NCBI RefSeq assembly: GCF_005222845.1
Contig: NZ_STFZ01000011.1
Coordinates: forward strand, 399,996-463,995
From: Rhizobium sp. FY34
GTDB lineage: Bacteria; Pseudomonadota; Alphaproteobacteria; Rhizobiales; Rhizobiaceae
Length of the DNA: 64,000 nt
Direction: 5' to 3'
The position numbers and the translations under genes are program-made. The first letter of the stretch is position 1; each line of letters starts with the position of its first letter. The notes under the pieces are model-generated. The model did no database searches, had not been told where the DNA came from, and worked only from the letters and a program-made list of their open reading frames with translations. Shown one piece after another: positions 1-7,887 of this stretch.

Positions 1-180
1 AGCTCTCATTGCGTGACGAGTGGGAGAAGCGGTTCATCCCCGCGTGTGCGGGGAACACGTTCCGAGGGCCTTGGTAGCCTTGTCAGCAGACGGTTCATCC
101 CCGCGTGTGCGGGGAACACTTAAGGTGCAGGGGTTTGGCTGTATCTGACGCCGGTTCATCCCCGCGTGTGCGGGGAACAC
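1..180 (-). CRISPR. Type I-E CRISPR array, leader-proximal end (cut by window edge)
   Basis: Three identical 29-bp repeats lie at 30-58, 91-119 and 152-180, separated by 32-bp spacers at 59-90 and 120-151. This 61-bp period is typical of type I-E. Bases 1-29 are part of a third spacer, so the array continues to the left. Each repeat carries the I-E palindrome CCCCGC/GCGGGG. Read on the minus strand it starts GTGTTCCCCGC and ends GATGAACCG, matching the E. coli-type orientation with an ATGAACCG crRNA handle. Transcription therefore runs leftward, with the leader on the right. The repeats show no degeneration, so this is not the decayed trailer end. Confidence 0.97.
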
Positions 181-316
181 TCTTCCTGGAAGCGCCTGAA
201 TTGAATGGACAATTTCCTCATGGATTTGTCTACCGGTTTTTGGGGGCAAAAAACACGTCTTCCTTTTCGCCCACGTCACCAAGAGACCGGGTGAAATTTC
301 GCCGCCCTGCCGGGCC
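181..316 (-). promoter_or_regulatory. Probable CRISPR leader
   Basis: This is the 136-bp stretch between the first repeat and the cas3 stop codon. From the repeat orientation it is the upstream, leader side of the array. It has no further repeat copy and contains locally A/T-rich patches around 205-260, as leaders usually do. No clear promoter hexamers were assigned. The role is inferred from position and polarity. Confidence 0.6.
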
Positions 317-3061
317 TCAGGCAAGGCGACTGCCGGGCGCTTCAAGAGCCTCCGGGCGCAGCAAGCCCGATCCCTCGCGATAGACCAATCCATGCTCTCC
401 AAGCGTCAACAGGTTGCCATCCGTACCAACCGCGTAAAGGGGCATGGTTTGCTCCCATTCCGGCCAGCTGGCGCGCACGGCATCCACCACCCCGGCATTG
501 GCGGCAACGGGCAGTGCAGAATGATCGGATGCGCCCTTGCCGGCAAGCCAGCGGGTGCGCACGGACATCTCGCTGAGCGCCCAGTTCAGCGCGTCGGACG
601 CGCCTTGCCGGCATACGAGCGGCACGAGCGTCGAGCCATCATATTTTCCCAGCCGCAGCGTCACGGTTTTTTCGCCAAGCCGCGTGCCGATCTCTTCGTC
701 GGCCGACACATCACGCAGCCCCGCATAGCCGTCTCGCGGATCAATCGTGTTGTGCCTTGCCAGGTGCCTTGCGGCAAACTCCACGCCGGCGGATTCGCCG
801 TGGGCCCTGGCAAAACCGTCCGGCAGGTCGTCATCATCCGTCCGATAGGCCGCCTCGACCAGCCCCCTCAGGTCTGCAGGGGTTTTAAGGCAGCCGCGCC
901 CCAGCAGATCGCGTGCGGTGCGCCAGAGAACACCGGGCAATCGATAGGTATAGGCCGCCGGCCCCAGCGTTTCCTTCAGCCAGCCAGCATCGGCGGCCGC
1001 GGAAAAGTCCGGCGAGAGAATATGCAGGACGGGCGCCTTTATGGGCCGTTCCTTGCGGGCGTGGCGCCACAGGCGCCCGGCGCGCTGGATGAGGAGATCC
1101 ACTGGCGCCAGATCAGACATCATCACATCGAAATCCAGATCAAGGCTCTGCTCCACAACCTGTGTTGCCACCAGGATCTGGCCGGCACGGGCCGGCGGCT
1201 CGCTCTTTGGCCCAAAGAGCCGCAGCACCCTTTCCTCGATTGCCATCCGATCGCCAACCACGAAGCGGGCATGAAACAGCGTCAAGCGGTCGGGGGGATG
1301 GCCGGCGAGGGCAAGGGCGGCATGGACGGCAATGGCCGAATCCACCGCATTGCAAATGATGGCGACCGAGGCGCCCTTGCCGGCCGCATCAAGTGCCAGC
1401 GCAACGCTTGCGGCGCGATCATCCAGCCTTGCGATGTCGACGCGACGCGACAGGGCGCTGAGCGCCTCCACCGGAATTTCCTCCAGTTCACACTCGCCGC
1501 CATAACGTGTCAGCAGCGGATAGGCCTGCGAGAGCGCCCGGCGCTTCAGCGGCCCGGCATTGCGGTCTTTCAGCCCCCGCCCGCACGCAAAGGCAAGGAT
1601 CAGGTCGCGCCGCATCCTCTCGCCCAGCGTCGCCGACAGAATGATGACGGAGCCGCCGAGCCGTGCCTGCATCTCGACCAGCGTTTTCAGTTCCTCGCCC
1701 ATATAGGCATCGCAGGCATGGGCCTCGTCAACAATCAGAATACGGCCGGCAAGAGCATATTGACGAAGGGTCAGGTGCTTCTTCGGCAGTATGGAAAGAA
1801 AGGCCTGGTCGATCGTGCCGGCACCGGCATCCGCAAAGAAGGCCTTCTTGCGCCCATCGCCGATCCAGGCGTTGAACCGCTCCGATACCGTGTCTTCCCG
1901 CCCGTCGCCTCCCGCAGGACCGGCTACGCCATCATGAGCCAGATTATCGAGTGCCAGGGCAAGCCCGGCCTTGCCATGGGCCAAAACCAGCGAGGCCGGC
2001 CGCTCTTCTGTGTCTTCGAACAAGCCCACCATGGCCGCGTCCAGCCGCCCATGCATGGCATTGGCCGTTGCCATGGTGGGCAGCGCCACATATATCCCCT
2101 CGCCCTGCCCTTCAGCCATCATCCGTGCGGCCAAAAGCAACGCGGCCTCTGTCTTGCCGGATCCGGTTCCGTCTTCGATCATGATCAGATGCGGCTCTTT
2201 GCCAATCGGCAGGTCTGCGGCGGCCACCTGCATCGGCCGAGGCGCCTTGCCCGCCTGCGGCGAAAGGCAGGACAGAACCGCAAAGGTTTTGGGCCGCGCC
2301 GGCACCAGCCCCTTTGCGCGCAGCGTGTCTTCGGCGCGCGCAAGCGCCAGAGGCCAGTAGTCCGCAAGCGGCATCTGCGGATCTTCGAAGGCAAATGCAT
2401 CGCTGTCGGAACCGACCCAGTCGGCAAGCGTGATCAGACCGTTGAGGCTGAACGAGAAGGCCTCGATGTGAGCCGCAGACGGCGTTGCAATCGCCGCCGG
2501 CAGCAAGAGATCCAGAACCTCCTGGCAAAGCAGACGCGCAATCGTGATGCAGGGATCGCCTATGGCCGCACGGTGAAAGACGGCGTTTCCGCCCAGATAA
2601 TCCCCTCCCGGCGGCCTACCGTGGTGACCAGCGACCGCGGCAATCATCTGGTCACCGGCGAAAAGATCCGGCAGTCTGGCCTCCAGCATGAGGCGTATGG
2701 CACCATCGCCCAGCAAAACGGCGGTGGCCTGCCAGTGGCTGATCGGCCGGGCAGATGCCGGCATCTTCCCGAGCGCACCGGCCGGCCAGAATTCTGGTGC
2801 CTGCGCCTGAAACCATGGTGAAATCTTGCCAAGATCGTGCAGAGCAGCAAGTGCGATACAAAGCCGAGCATGCTCCGGCGGCACCAGCCCCGTCATTACG
2901 CTTTCGCGCTGCAACCGCCCCGGATTGGCCGCCAGATACCGGTCCGTCACCGCCGCCACATCCAACAGATGATGGCCAACAGGTTTGTAGCGCGCAGGCG
3001 CCATCTCCCGAGACGGCTTGCCAAGATGCGTCTTGGCCCAGAACATGGAATGCATTGCCAT
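317..3061 (-). CDS. cas3: CRISPR-associated helicase/nuclease Cas3 (type I-E)
   Basis: Cas3 is recruited by Cascade to unwind and degrade target DNA. The 914-residue product has an N-terminal HD nuclease domain with a histidine-rich GHH near residue 30, the HD pair at about 75-76 and a second GHH near 146. A superfamily 2 helicase follows: Walker A GTGSGKT at about 298-304, DEAH at about 445-448, motif III SATLGERM and motif VI QRAGRLWRH. All are intact and the length is normal for I-E Cas3. ATG at 3061 is chosen because a GAGGGG ribosome-binding site lies about 10 nt upstream; a GTG at 3070 is also in frame. The gene ends just before the CRISPR leader and points toward it. No Cascade or cas1/cas2 gene is in the window. 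Confidence 0.95.
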   Translation of the reverse strand: MAMHSMFWAKTHLGKPSREMAPARYKPVGHHLLDVAAVTDRYLAANPGRLQRESVMTGLVPPEHARLCIALAALHDLGKISPWFQAQAPEFWPAGALGKMPASARPISHWQATAVLLGDGAIRLMLEARLPDLFAGDQMIAAVAGHHGRPPGGDYLGGNAVFHRAAIGDPCITIARLLCQEVLDLLLPAAIATPSAAHIEAFSFSLNGLITLADWVGSDSDAFAFEDPQMPLADYWPLALARAEDTLRAKGLVPARPKTFAVLSCLSPQAGKAPRPMQVAAADLPIGKEPHLIMIEDGTGSGKTEAALLLAARMMAEGQGEGIYVALPTMATANAMHGRLDAAMVGLFEDTEERPASLVLAHGKAGLALALDNLAHDGVAGPAGGDGREDTVSERFNAWIGDGRKKAFFADAGAGTIDQAFLSILPKKHLTLRQYALAGRILIVDEAHACDAYMGEELKTLVEMQARLGGSVIILSATLGERMRRDLILAFACGRGLKDRNAGPLKRRALSQAYPLLTRYGGECELEEIPVEALSALSRRVDIARLDDRAASVALALDAAGKGASVAIICNAVDSAIAVHAALALAGHPPDRLTLFHARFVVGDRMAIEERVLRLFGPKSEPPARAGQILVATQVVEQSLDLDFDVMMSDLAPVDLLIQRAGRLWRHARKERPIKAPVLHILSPDFSAAADAGWLKETLGPAAYTYRLPGVLWRTARDLLGRGCLKTPADLRGLVEAAYRTDDDDLPDGFARAHGESAGVEFAARHLARHNTIDPRDGYAGLRDVSADEEIGTRLGEKTVTLRLGKYDGSTLVPLVCRQGASDALNWALSEMSVRTRWLAGKGASDHSALPVAANAGVVDAVRASWPEWEQTMPLYAVGTDGNLLTLGEHGLVYREGSGLLRPEALEAPGSRLA

Positions 3062-3104
3062 CGTAGCCACCCCTCGTGCAGCTTCGGCAGCTTATGCGCC
3101 AGCC

Positions 3105-3350
3105 TCAACCCGCTTCTTTTGCCACAAATCCAACGTCGAATCCGAAAAGCCGACCAATTTTTTTCATTGTTTCCAGCGTCGGGTTTGCTGTGCCGGCCTC
3201 GATCTCTGCAATTTGTCGGCGTGTCAGACCGATCACCTTTGCAAATTCGTCTTGACTCATACCGATCCCCTTGCGGAGTTCCGCAACGCCTCCGGGCAAC
3301 CGTAGCTGGCCGCAGCGCGCTCGCTCAGCTAGCGTTCGTCGGTTCTCCAA
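3105..3350 (-). CDS. Small XRE/HipB-like helix-turn-helix regulator
   Basis: This 81-residue protein is almost entirely an XRE-type HTH (about residues 22-76), with the typical segment MSQDEFAKVIGLTRRQIAEI followed by EAGTANPTLETMKKIGRLFG. Such proteins are DNA-binding repressors or HipB-like antitoxins. It is transcribed with cas3, 43 nt upstream of the chosen cas3 start, and no hipA-like partner is visible. A role in controlling cas3 or the array is an inference from position. Its upstream side abuts the left end of the IS3 element at 3371, so its native promoter may be displaced or replaced. Confidence 0.8.
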   Translation of the reverse strand: MENRRTLAERARCGQLRLPGGVAELRKGIGMSQDEFAKVIGLTRRQIAEIEAGTANPTLETMKKIGRLFGFDVGFVAKEAG

Positions 3351-4325
3351 AATTTCATCTTTCGATGGCTTGACCTGCCACTAAACTTTCATCCGGCGGC
3401 GATTAGAGCCTCGGCGGTTTTTGATATGCCAAATGGGGCGGTGGGAGCAACCGGCGGAAACGCGAAGCTTCCACATTGCGTAGCGTTGGAGCCGGTTGCG
3501 GCGATGGTCCCGGCATAGGCTGCCGGGGTCTGGTATTCGAGCGATGAGTGTGGCCGGAAATTGTTGTAATCGTCGGCCCATTCCGCAATGGCGCTACGGG
3601 CATGATCAAGGCCGAAGAACAGGTTTTCGTTCAAGAGCTCGTCACGCATGCGGCCGTTGAAACTCTCGACATAGCCGTTTTGCATTGGTCTTCCCGGCGC
3701 GATGTAGTGCCACTCGACCTTGTGATCCTTCGACCATGCAAGGATGGCATTCGAGGTGAGTTCGGTCCCATTGTCGGAGACGATCATTCCTGGTTTGCCC
3801 CGCCGTTCGATGAGTGTCGTCAACTCGCGAGCAACACGACGGCCAGAGATCGATGTGTCCGGGATCGCCGCCAGGCATTCGCGCGTGACGTCGTCGACCA
3901 CATTGAGGATGCGGAAACGCCTGCCGCACGCAAATTGATCGTGGACGAAATCCATTGACCAGCGGGCATTGGCCTTTGCTTCAACGAGGATCGGCTGACG
4001 CGTGCCAACAGCGCGACGCCTGGCTTTGCGCTTGCGCACGGAAAGACCCTCCTCGCGATAGAGCCGGTAGATGCGGTTGACGCCGGATGGCTCTCCCTCC
4101 CGCCGGAGCACGATGAACAGCCGCCGGTATCAGAAACGCCGTCGCTGGTTGGCGAGGTCGCGCAGCTTCATTCGCAATTAGGCCTCCGGCGGTCGGCAGG
4201 ACTGATAGCGTATCGTCTTGCGGTCGGCGGAAATGATCTGGCAGGCCCGCCGTTCCGAAAGACCCATCACGGCCTTCAGATGCGTGACGGCTTCACGCTT
4301 GGCGACGGGCCCTACCATTAATGGG

Positions 4326-4341
4326 ATGGTCCGCCTCGTCC
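4326..4341 (+). repeat. Subterminal inverted repeat, left copy (IS1111-type)
   Basis: The sequence ATGGTCCGCCTCGTCC matches the reverse complement of 5659-5674 at 15 of 16 positions. It lies about 7 bp inside the left edge of the element. Confidence 0.85.
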
Positions 4342-4382
4342 TCCTGCTGCACCATGAGGCTGTCAAACCGAAGGAGGTTGCA

Positions 4383-5435
4383 ATGCCACAACGCAATGTG
4401 CCGCGTCCCGCCGCGGTCTACGGAATTGATATCGGCAAGAACATATTCCACGTCGTCGGTCTCGGAAACGACGGAGCGCCAGTCCAGAAGGTTCGTTTTC
4501 GACGCGACACGCTGCTGCAATTCTTCGAGCGCGCAGCGCCAGCGATTGTAGGGATGGAATCCTGCGCTGGCTCCCAATGGATAGCCAGGAAGATACAGGC
4601 GCTCGGACATAAGGTGCGGCTGATCCCTGCGCAATTTGTGAAGCCCTACGTAAAATCGAACAAGACCGACATCATCGATGCGGAAGCGATCGCTGAGGCA
4701 GCCACGCGCCCAACGATGCGGTTTGCCGCGCTAAAGAGCGAGGAGCAGGCTGATCTTCAGGCTCTGCACCGGGTGCGGGACCAGATGATCGGAACGCGAA
4801 CGCGTCTGATCAATCAAATGCGAGCCTTCTGCCTGGAATACGGGATCGCCCTACGCCAGGGCGCCGGTCTGTTCAAGGTCGACCTGCCACAGGTGCTCGA
4901 AGACCAATCAAACGACCTTTCGTCCGCGATGCGTAAGTTGCTCGCAGATCTGTTTGCCGATCTACGCCAACTGGAGCAACGCATTGGCGACATCACGAAG
5001 GAGATCGAGGCAATTGCCGCCCGGGAAGATGTTGCGCGCCGGCTGATGACAATACCCGGCATAGGAGCATTGGGAGCCACCGCACTTCTGGCAGCCATTG
5101 GGAATGGTCGGCAATTCCAAAAGGCCCGCGATCTGGCTGCGTGGCTTGGCCTTGTGCCGCGGGAATACTCGACCGGAGGGAAGCAGAAGCTCCTCGGGAT
5201 CAGCAAGCGAGGCAACCGGTATGTCCGTAAACTGCTGGTCCACGGTGCCCGATCCTGCTTTCGTCATCTTGACCGAACAAGAGATCGATTGGGCAGTTGG
5301 CTCGATGGCCTCCAAGCCCGGATGCATCCCAACAAGGCCGTTATCGCACTCGCCGCCAAAATCGCGCGGATTGTCTGGGTTATTCTGACCAAGCCTGGAG
5401 CGCTCTACGAACGCAGGGACCCTGCGTTCGCCTGA
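4383..5435 (+). CDS. IS110-family (IS1111-type) transposase
   Basis: This 350-residue DEDD transposase catalyses movement of the surrounding element. The N-terminal RuvC-like domain shows GIDIGKN (first Asp), GMESCAGS (Glu) and the Asp-rich SNKTDIIDAEAIAEAA. The C-terminal transposase_20 domain shows the helix-hairpin-helix-like TIPGIGALGATALLAAIG and the SKRGNRYVRKLLVHGA segment with the conserved Ser. It is full length for the family and has no internal stops. ATG at 4383 is preceded by an AAGGAGG ribosome-binding site at ideal spacing. The element is potentially active, unlike the IS3 element it sits in. Confidence 0.95.
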   Translation: MPQRNVPRPAAVYGIDIGKNIFHVVGLGNDGAPVQKVRFRRDTLLQFFERAAPAIVGMESCAGSQWIARKIQALGHKVRLIPAQFVKPYVKSNKTDIIDAEAIAEAATRPTMRFAALKSEEQADLQALHRVRDQMIGTRTRLINQMRAFCLEYGIALRQGAGLFKVDLPQVLEDQSNDLSSAMRKLLADLFADLRQLEQRIGDITKEIEAIAAREDVARRLMTIPGIGALGATALLAAIGNGRQFQKARDLAAWLGLVPREYSTGGKQKLLGISKRGNRYVRKLLVHGARSCFRHLDRTRDRLGSWLDGLQARMHPNKAVIALAAKIARIVWVILTKPGALYERRDPAFA

Positions 5436-5658
5436 CGCTACTGGCTCGATTGCAAGGCTCGGGAATAGTGATGACGAAACAGTGGATCAACATGCCGTAA
5501 GTCCTGTGCAAAAAAGCGGGCTTCGTGCCCGAACCATTTATTGGGAACGGCGTGTGCGGATCTCATCATGGCCTGGCTGCAACCGCAGCCCACTCGCGAG
5601 AGGCCGGATACATTTATGCAACTGGAATCGTCATTTACGATGTCGCGAACCCTTGCAC

Positions 5659-5674
5659 GGACGGGGCGGACCAT
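5659..5674 (-). repeat. Subterminal inverted repeat, right copy (IS1111-type)
   Basis: GGACGGGGCGGACCAT is the inverted partner of 4326-4341 with one mismatch. It lies about 8 bp inside the right edge of the element. The 220 bp between the transposase stop (5435) and this repeat is noncoding, as is usual in the subgroup. Confidence 0.85.
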
Positions 5675-6226
5675 ACATTTTTTGCAAGAAGCTCGCGAAG
5701 CGCGGCAACATCCAACATCTGCTCGGCCAGCAGTTTCTTCAGCTTCGCATTCTCCTCTTCAAGCGCCTTCAGACGCTTTGCCTCGGACACTTCCATGCCG
5801 CCGTATTTGGCCTTCCAATTGTAAAATGTCGCTTCTGAAATTCCGTGCTTGCGGCACAGGTCAGCCGCCTTTGCCCCAGCCTCCTGCTCACGCAGCACAC
5901 CTATGATCTGCTCTTCCGTAAATCTCTGCTTCTTCATTCGTCCGTCCTCTGATGGGCCGGACTCTAACCAATTCTGGAGGAAATTCGCAGTGGCAGGTCA
6001 GCCCAACTTTAATGGTTTCGAGCCGGGCTCAAACCAATTGTGAGACAGCTTCAAAGCCTCCTCAAGATGAGCGCAGGAAACTGTTTTTGAAGGGGTGAGT
6101 TGGATAGGCGGTGCACGCACTTTTTGACAGGGCTTCCGGAATTTTCATTTTTCCGTTTTTGGCTGTCAAAATTCCGAAAATTCGCGTCCGGCTACACCGG
6201 CTACAAACAACATCCGAAGACAGAAA

Positions 6227-6302
6227 TGGTGGGCCCGGAGGGACTCGAACCCCCAACCAAGCGGTTATGAGCCGCCGGCTCTAACCATTGAGCTACAGGC
6301 CC
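6227..6302 (-). tRNA. ileX: tRNA-Ile2 (anticodon CAU)
   Basis: A complete 76-nt cloverleaf is present on the minus strand. The acceptor stem GGGCCTG pairs with CGGGCCC, the discriminator is A, and CCA is encoded at 6229-6227. The anticodon loop CTCATAA places CAU at 6269-6267, and the T-loop GGTTCGAGTCC is canonical. CAU occurs in initiator, elongator Met and Ile2 tRNAs. The GGCTCATAACCGCTTGGTTG segment resembles E. coli Ile2, and the 5' end does not look like initiator tRNA, so Ile2 (modified to lysidine by TilS, reading AUA) is favoured. Its 3' end faces the CRISPR/IS region. Confidence 0.92.
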
Positions 6303-6492
6303 AGACCCTGCGTAAGGCAGGGTGCGGCGGCATGCAATGGTTCAGGCCGCCCGCTTGGGTTCTGGCTCTAGCCCAAAAGTGCGGCAGCCACAAGCCACCG
6401 CCGCATTGGCTTCACAATCAAAGGGCAGTGATGATCACCTAATCACAAGGCTGCCGGTCGCAACCGGTCGTCATTCCTGCGGAGGATATCCC

Positions 6493-7284
6493 ATGCCGGC
6501 GCTTTCACACATCTCCAAGACCCCTGCTCTTCTGGCGCTTGCCTGCGTGCTCGGCGCAGGCCTTGGCGCCCCGCATCTGGCCATGGCTCACCCCCCCGCA
6601 CCGGCAGCGTCTTCGCCTATGAACACGTCTATGGCAGAGGCACCCACAATCAGCGTCACTGGCGAGGGCCGCGCCGCAATGGCGCCCGATATGGCCGTGA
6701 TTTCGCTCTCTGTCGTGCGCATGGGCGATACGGCGCAGGCAGCGCTTACAGACAACAATGCGGCAATGACGGTGGTGATGGAGGCGCTTCGTGGGCAGGG
6801 CATTGCCGAACGCGACATCCAGACGAGCGATTTCTCGATCTTCCCCCGCTATAGCCAGCCTGACCCCATCCGCCCGCAGGATGGCAGCGAAATGCCGAAA
6901 ATCACCGGCTACCAGGTGTCCAACAGCCTGACAGTCAGGGTGCGCGATCTCAAAAAGCTTGGGGCCCTGCTCGATCAGTCGATCAAGCTTGGCATCAACC
7001 AGGGCGGCCAGATCAGCTTCACCAATGCCGATCCGAAGGGCGCCATGGATGAGGCGCGCCGCAATGCCGTGACGGACGCCATGGCCAAAGCAGCAACGCT
7101 TGCGCAAGCGGCCGGGGGCTCGCTCGGCCCGGTGATCTCCATTGTAGAAAGCAGCTTGCGGCCCGAACCCATGCCGCTGATGCGCTCCATGGCCATGGCC
7201 AAGGAGGCCGATAGCGTGCCGGTCGCCAGCGGCGAAAACACCTATATGGTTCTGGTGGAGATGAAGTTCTCGCTGGCGCCTTGA
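6493..7284 (+). CDS. SIMPL-domain (DUF541) periplasmic protein
   Basis: This 263-residue protein has an N-terminal signal peptide (hydrophobic stretch to about residue 30, ending AMAHP). A SIMPL/DUF541 domain covers most of the rest, beginning ISVTGEGRAAMAPDMAVISL and continuing with FSIFPRY and ITGYQVSNSLTVRVRDL. SIMPL proteins are exported oligomers linked to stress and outer-surface functions; no enzymatic role is established. ATG 6493 is chosen because GGAGG lies at 6481-6485 and the signal peptide starts there. It is monocistronic, followed by a strong hairpin at 7309. Confidence 0.88.
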   Translation: MPALSHISKTPALLALACVLGAGLGAPHLAMAHPPAPAASSPMNTSMAEAPTISVTGEGRAAMAPDMAVISLSVVRMGDTAQAALTDNNAAMTVVMEALRGQGIAERDIQTSDFSIFPRYSQPDPIRPQDGSEMPKITGYQVSNSLTVRVRDLKKLGALLDQSIKLGINQGGQISFTNADPKGAMDEARRNAVTDAMAKAATLAQAAGGSLGPVISIVESSLRPEPMPLMRSMAMAKEADSVPVASGENTYMVLVEMKFSLAP

Positions 7285-7308
7285 AGGCAACAGGACTGGA
7301 CAGGCAAG

Positions 7309-7339
7309 AAGGCCCGCAGATGGATGATCTGCGGGCCTT
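7309..7339. terminator. Bidirectional terminator hairpin
   Basis: A perfect 13-bp stem (7309-7321 with 7327-7339) has a 5-nt loop. It lies between the convergent SIMPL gene and the small exported-protein gene. The poly-T runs are short on both strands. Confidence 0.75.
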
Positions 7340-7408
7340 GAGACTATATGGCGGTAATGGCAATTGCCAAAGCCAGCGTCTGACTATCGGCAAACGAAGA
7401 CGGTCGAA

Positions 7409-7756
7409 TTAACGACGGATCAGCGGGCAACCACGCAGATTGGCAAATACCGCCCGGTCGCGGCCGCCACGGTCAAAGCCTGCCACCACCACCACGCGGC
7501 GGTTCACATCCACCACGCGTGCCCGGCGAATGCCCATGCGGGCGGCCTTGTCTTCCGCCAGGCGCGGCGAGCAGATGTCGGGACGAGCCGGAGCATCCGG
7601 GCGATGACGCGGGCGATCATAGCCACGATCCTGCCCAGGATATTGCACCAGGATCTGCACATCCGAGCCGGCTGCGGATGCGGCCGAAAACGGTGCGGCA
7701 AAGCCCGACACGGTGATCAGGGCGGCAAGAACTGCCTTGGCGAGAAATTGTTTCAT
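7409..7756 (-). CDS. Small exported protein of unknown function
   Basis: This 115-residue product starts MKQFLAKAVLAALITVSGF and has a Sec signal peptide with likely cleavage after ASAAG near residue 30. The mature part is arginine-rich (PRHRPDAPARP) and contains one cysteine before and one after the central region, which could form a disulfide. ATG 7756 is chosen over an upstream start because of the GGAGG about 8 nt upstream and the signal peptide. It resembles small secreted proteins common in rhizobia, but I do not recognise a named family. Confidence 0.75.
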   Translation of the reverse strand: MKQFLAKAVLAALITVSGFAAPFSAASAAGSDVQILVQYPGQDRGYDRPRHRPDAPARPDICSPRLAEDKAARMGIRRARVVDVNRRVVVVAGFDRGGRDRAVFANLRGCPLIRR

Positions 7757-7887
7757 CTGATGTCCTCCAGCATGGTCATGGCACCAGTTGCGCCATGGAG
7801 GTTCATCTAACGGCATGGGGCTGAACAGGTTCCGAACTCCCTGTTCAGGCGGTGTTCAGTGTGGCACACCCGCCATGGCGGTCTCCT

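Larger units (their letters stand above)
4319..5682 (+). mobile_element. IS110-family insertion sequence, IS1111 subgroup
   Basis: This element, in the opposite orientation, interrupts the IS3 transposase frame. Its edges are defined by where the IS3 reading frame stops and resumes, so they are good to a few bases. Inverted repeats lie just inside the edges rather than at the tips, the hallmark of the IS1111 subgroup. One transposase gene fills most of the element. The insertion point is the A-rich junction between orfA and orfB, where IS3 elements normally make their programmed frameshift. Confidence 0.85.
3389..5937 (-). pseudogene. IS3-family transposase OrfA/OrfB, split and carrying nonsense codons
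   Basis: OrfA begins at 5937 (MKKQRFTEEQIIGVLREQ) and contains an HTH and a leucine-zipper-like coiled coil up to about 5685. There its reading frame runs into the inserted element. The continuing sequence resumes at about 4318 with MVGPVAKREAV, and the OrfB catalytic core follows to 3389. The core has DDE-type motifs: [17 protein letters not shown] and [12 protein letters not shown]. Two stops interrupt the resumed OrfB frame: TAA at 4178-4180 and TGA at 4130-4132, each one substitution away from the sense codon expected in relatives. The transposase therefore cannot be made intact even if the insertion were removed. Confidence 0.9.
3371..6000 (-). mobile_element. IS3-family element (IS407-like), interrupted by an IS110-family element
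   Basis: The ends are marked by the inverted repeat TGACCTGCCACT, at 3371-3382 on the plus strand and as its complement at 5989-6000. Between them, on the minus strand, are an orfA-like HTH reading frame and an orfB-like DDE transposase frame. About 1.36 kb of an IS1111-type element separates the two. No identical 4-bp target duplication flanks the ends (GGCT on the left, GCCC on the right), which fits an old or rearranged insertion. Without the inserted element it would be about 1.27 kb, normal for this group. Confidence 0.88.

Noticed and set aside
34-402. Minus-strand reading frame with repeated PAHAGMNR/PRTRGDEP segments
   Set aside because: It is translation of the CRISPR repeats and leader, a well-known artefact, not a protein.
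392-2821. Long open frame antisense to cas3
   Set aside because: Cas3 motifs on the other strand are complete, and this frame has no domain or ribosome-binding site.
3371-6000. Target-site duplication for the IS3 element
   Set aside because: The adjacent 4-mers GGCT and GCCC are not identical in either orientation, so none is claimed.
6130-6200. A/T-rich inverted repeats (GGAATTTT/AAAATTCC) downstream of the tRNA as a terminator
   Set aside because: The arms are separated by a 22-nt loop and no clean stem plus T run is present, so it was not annotated.
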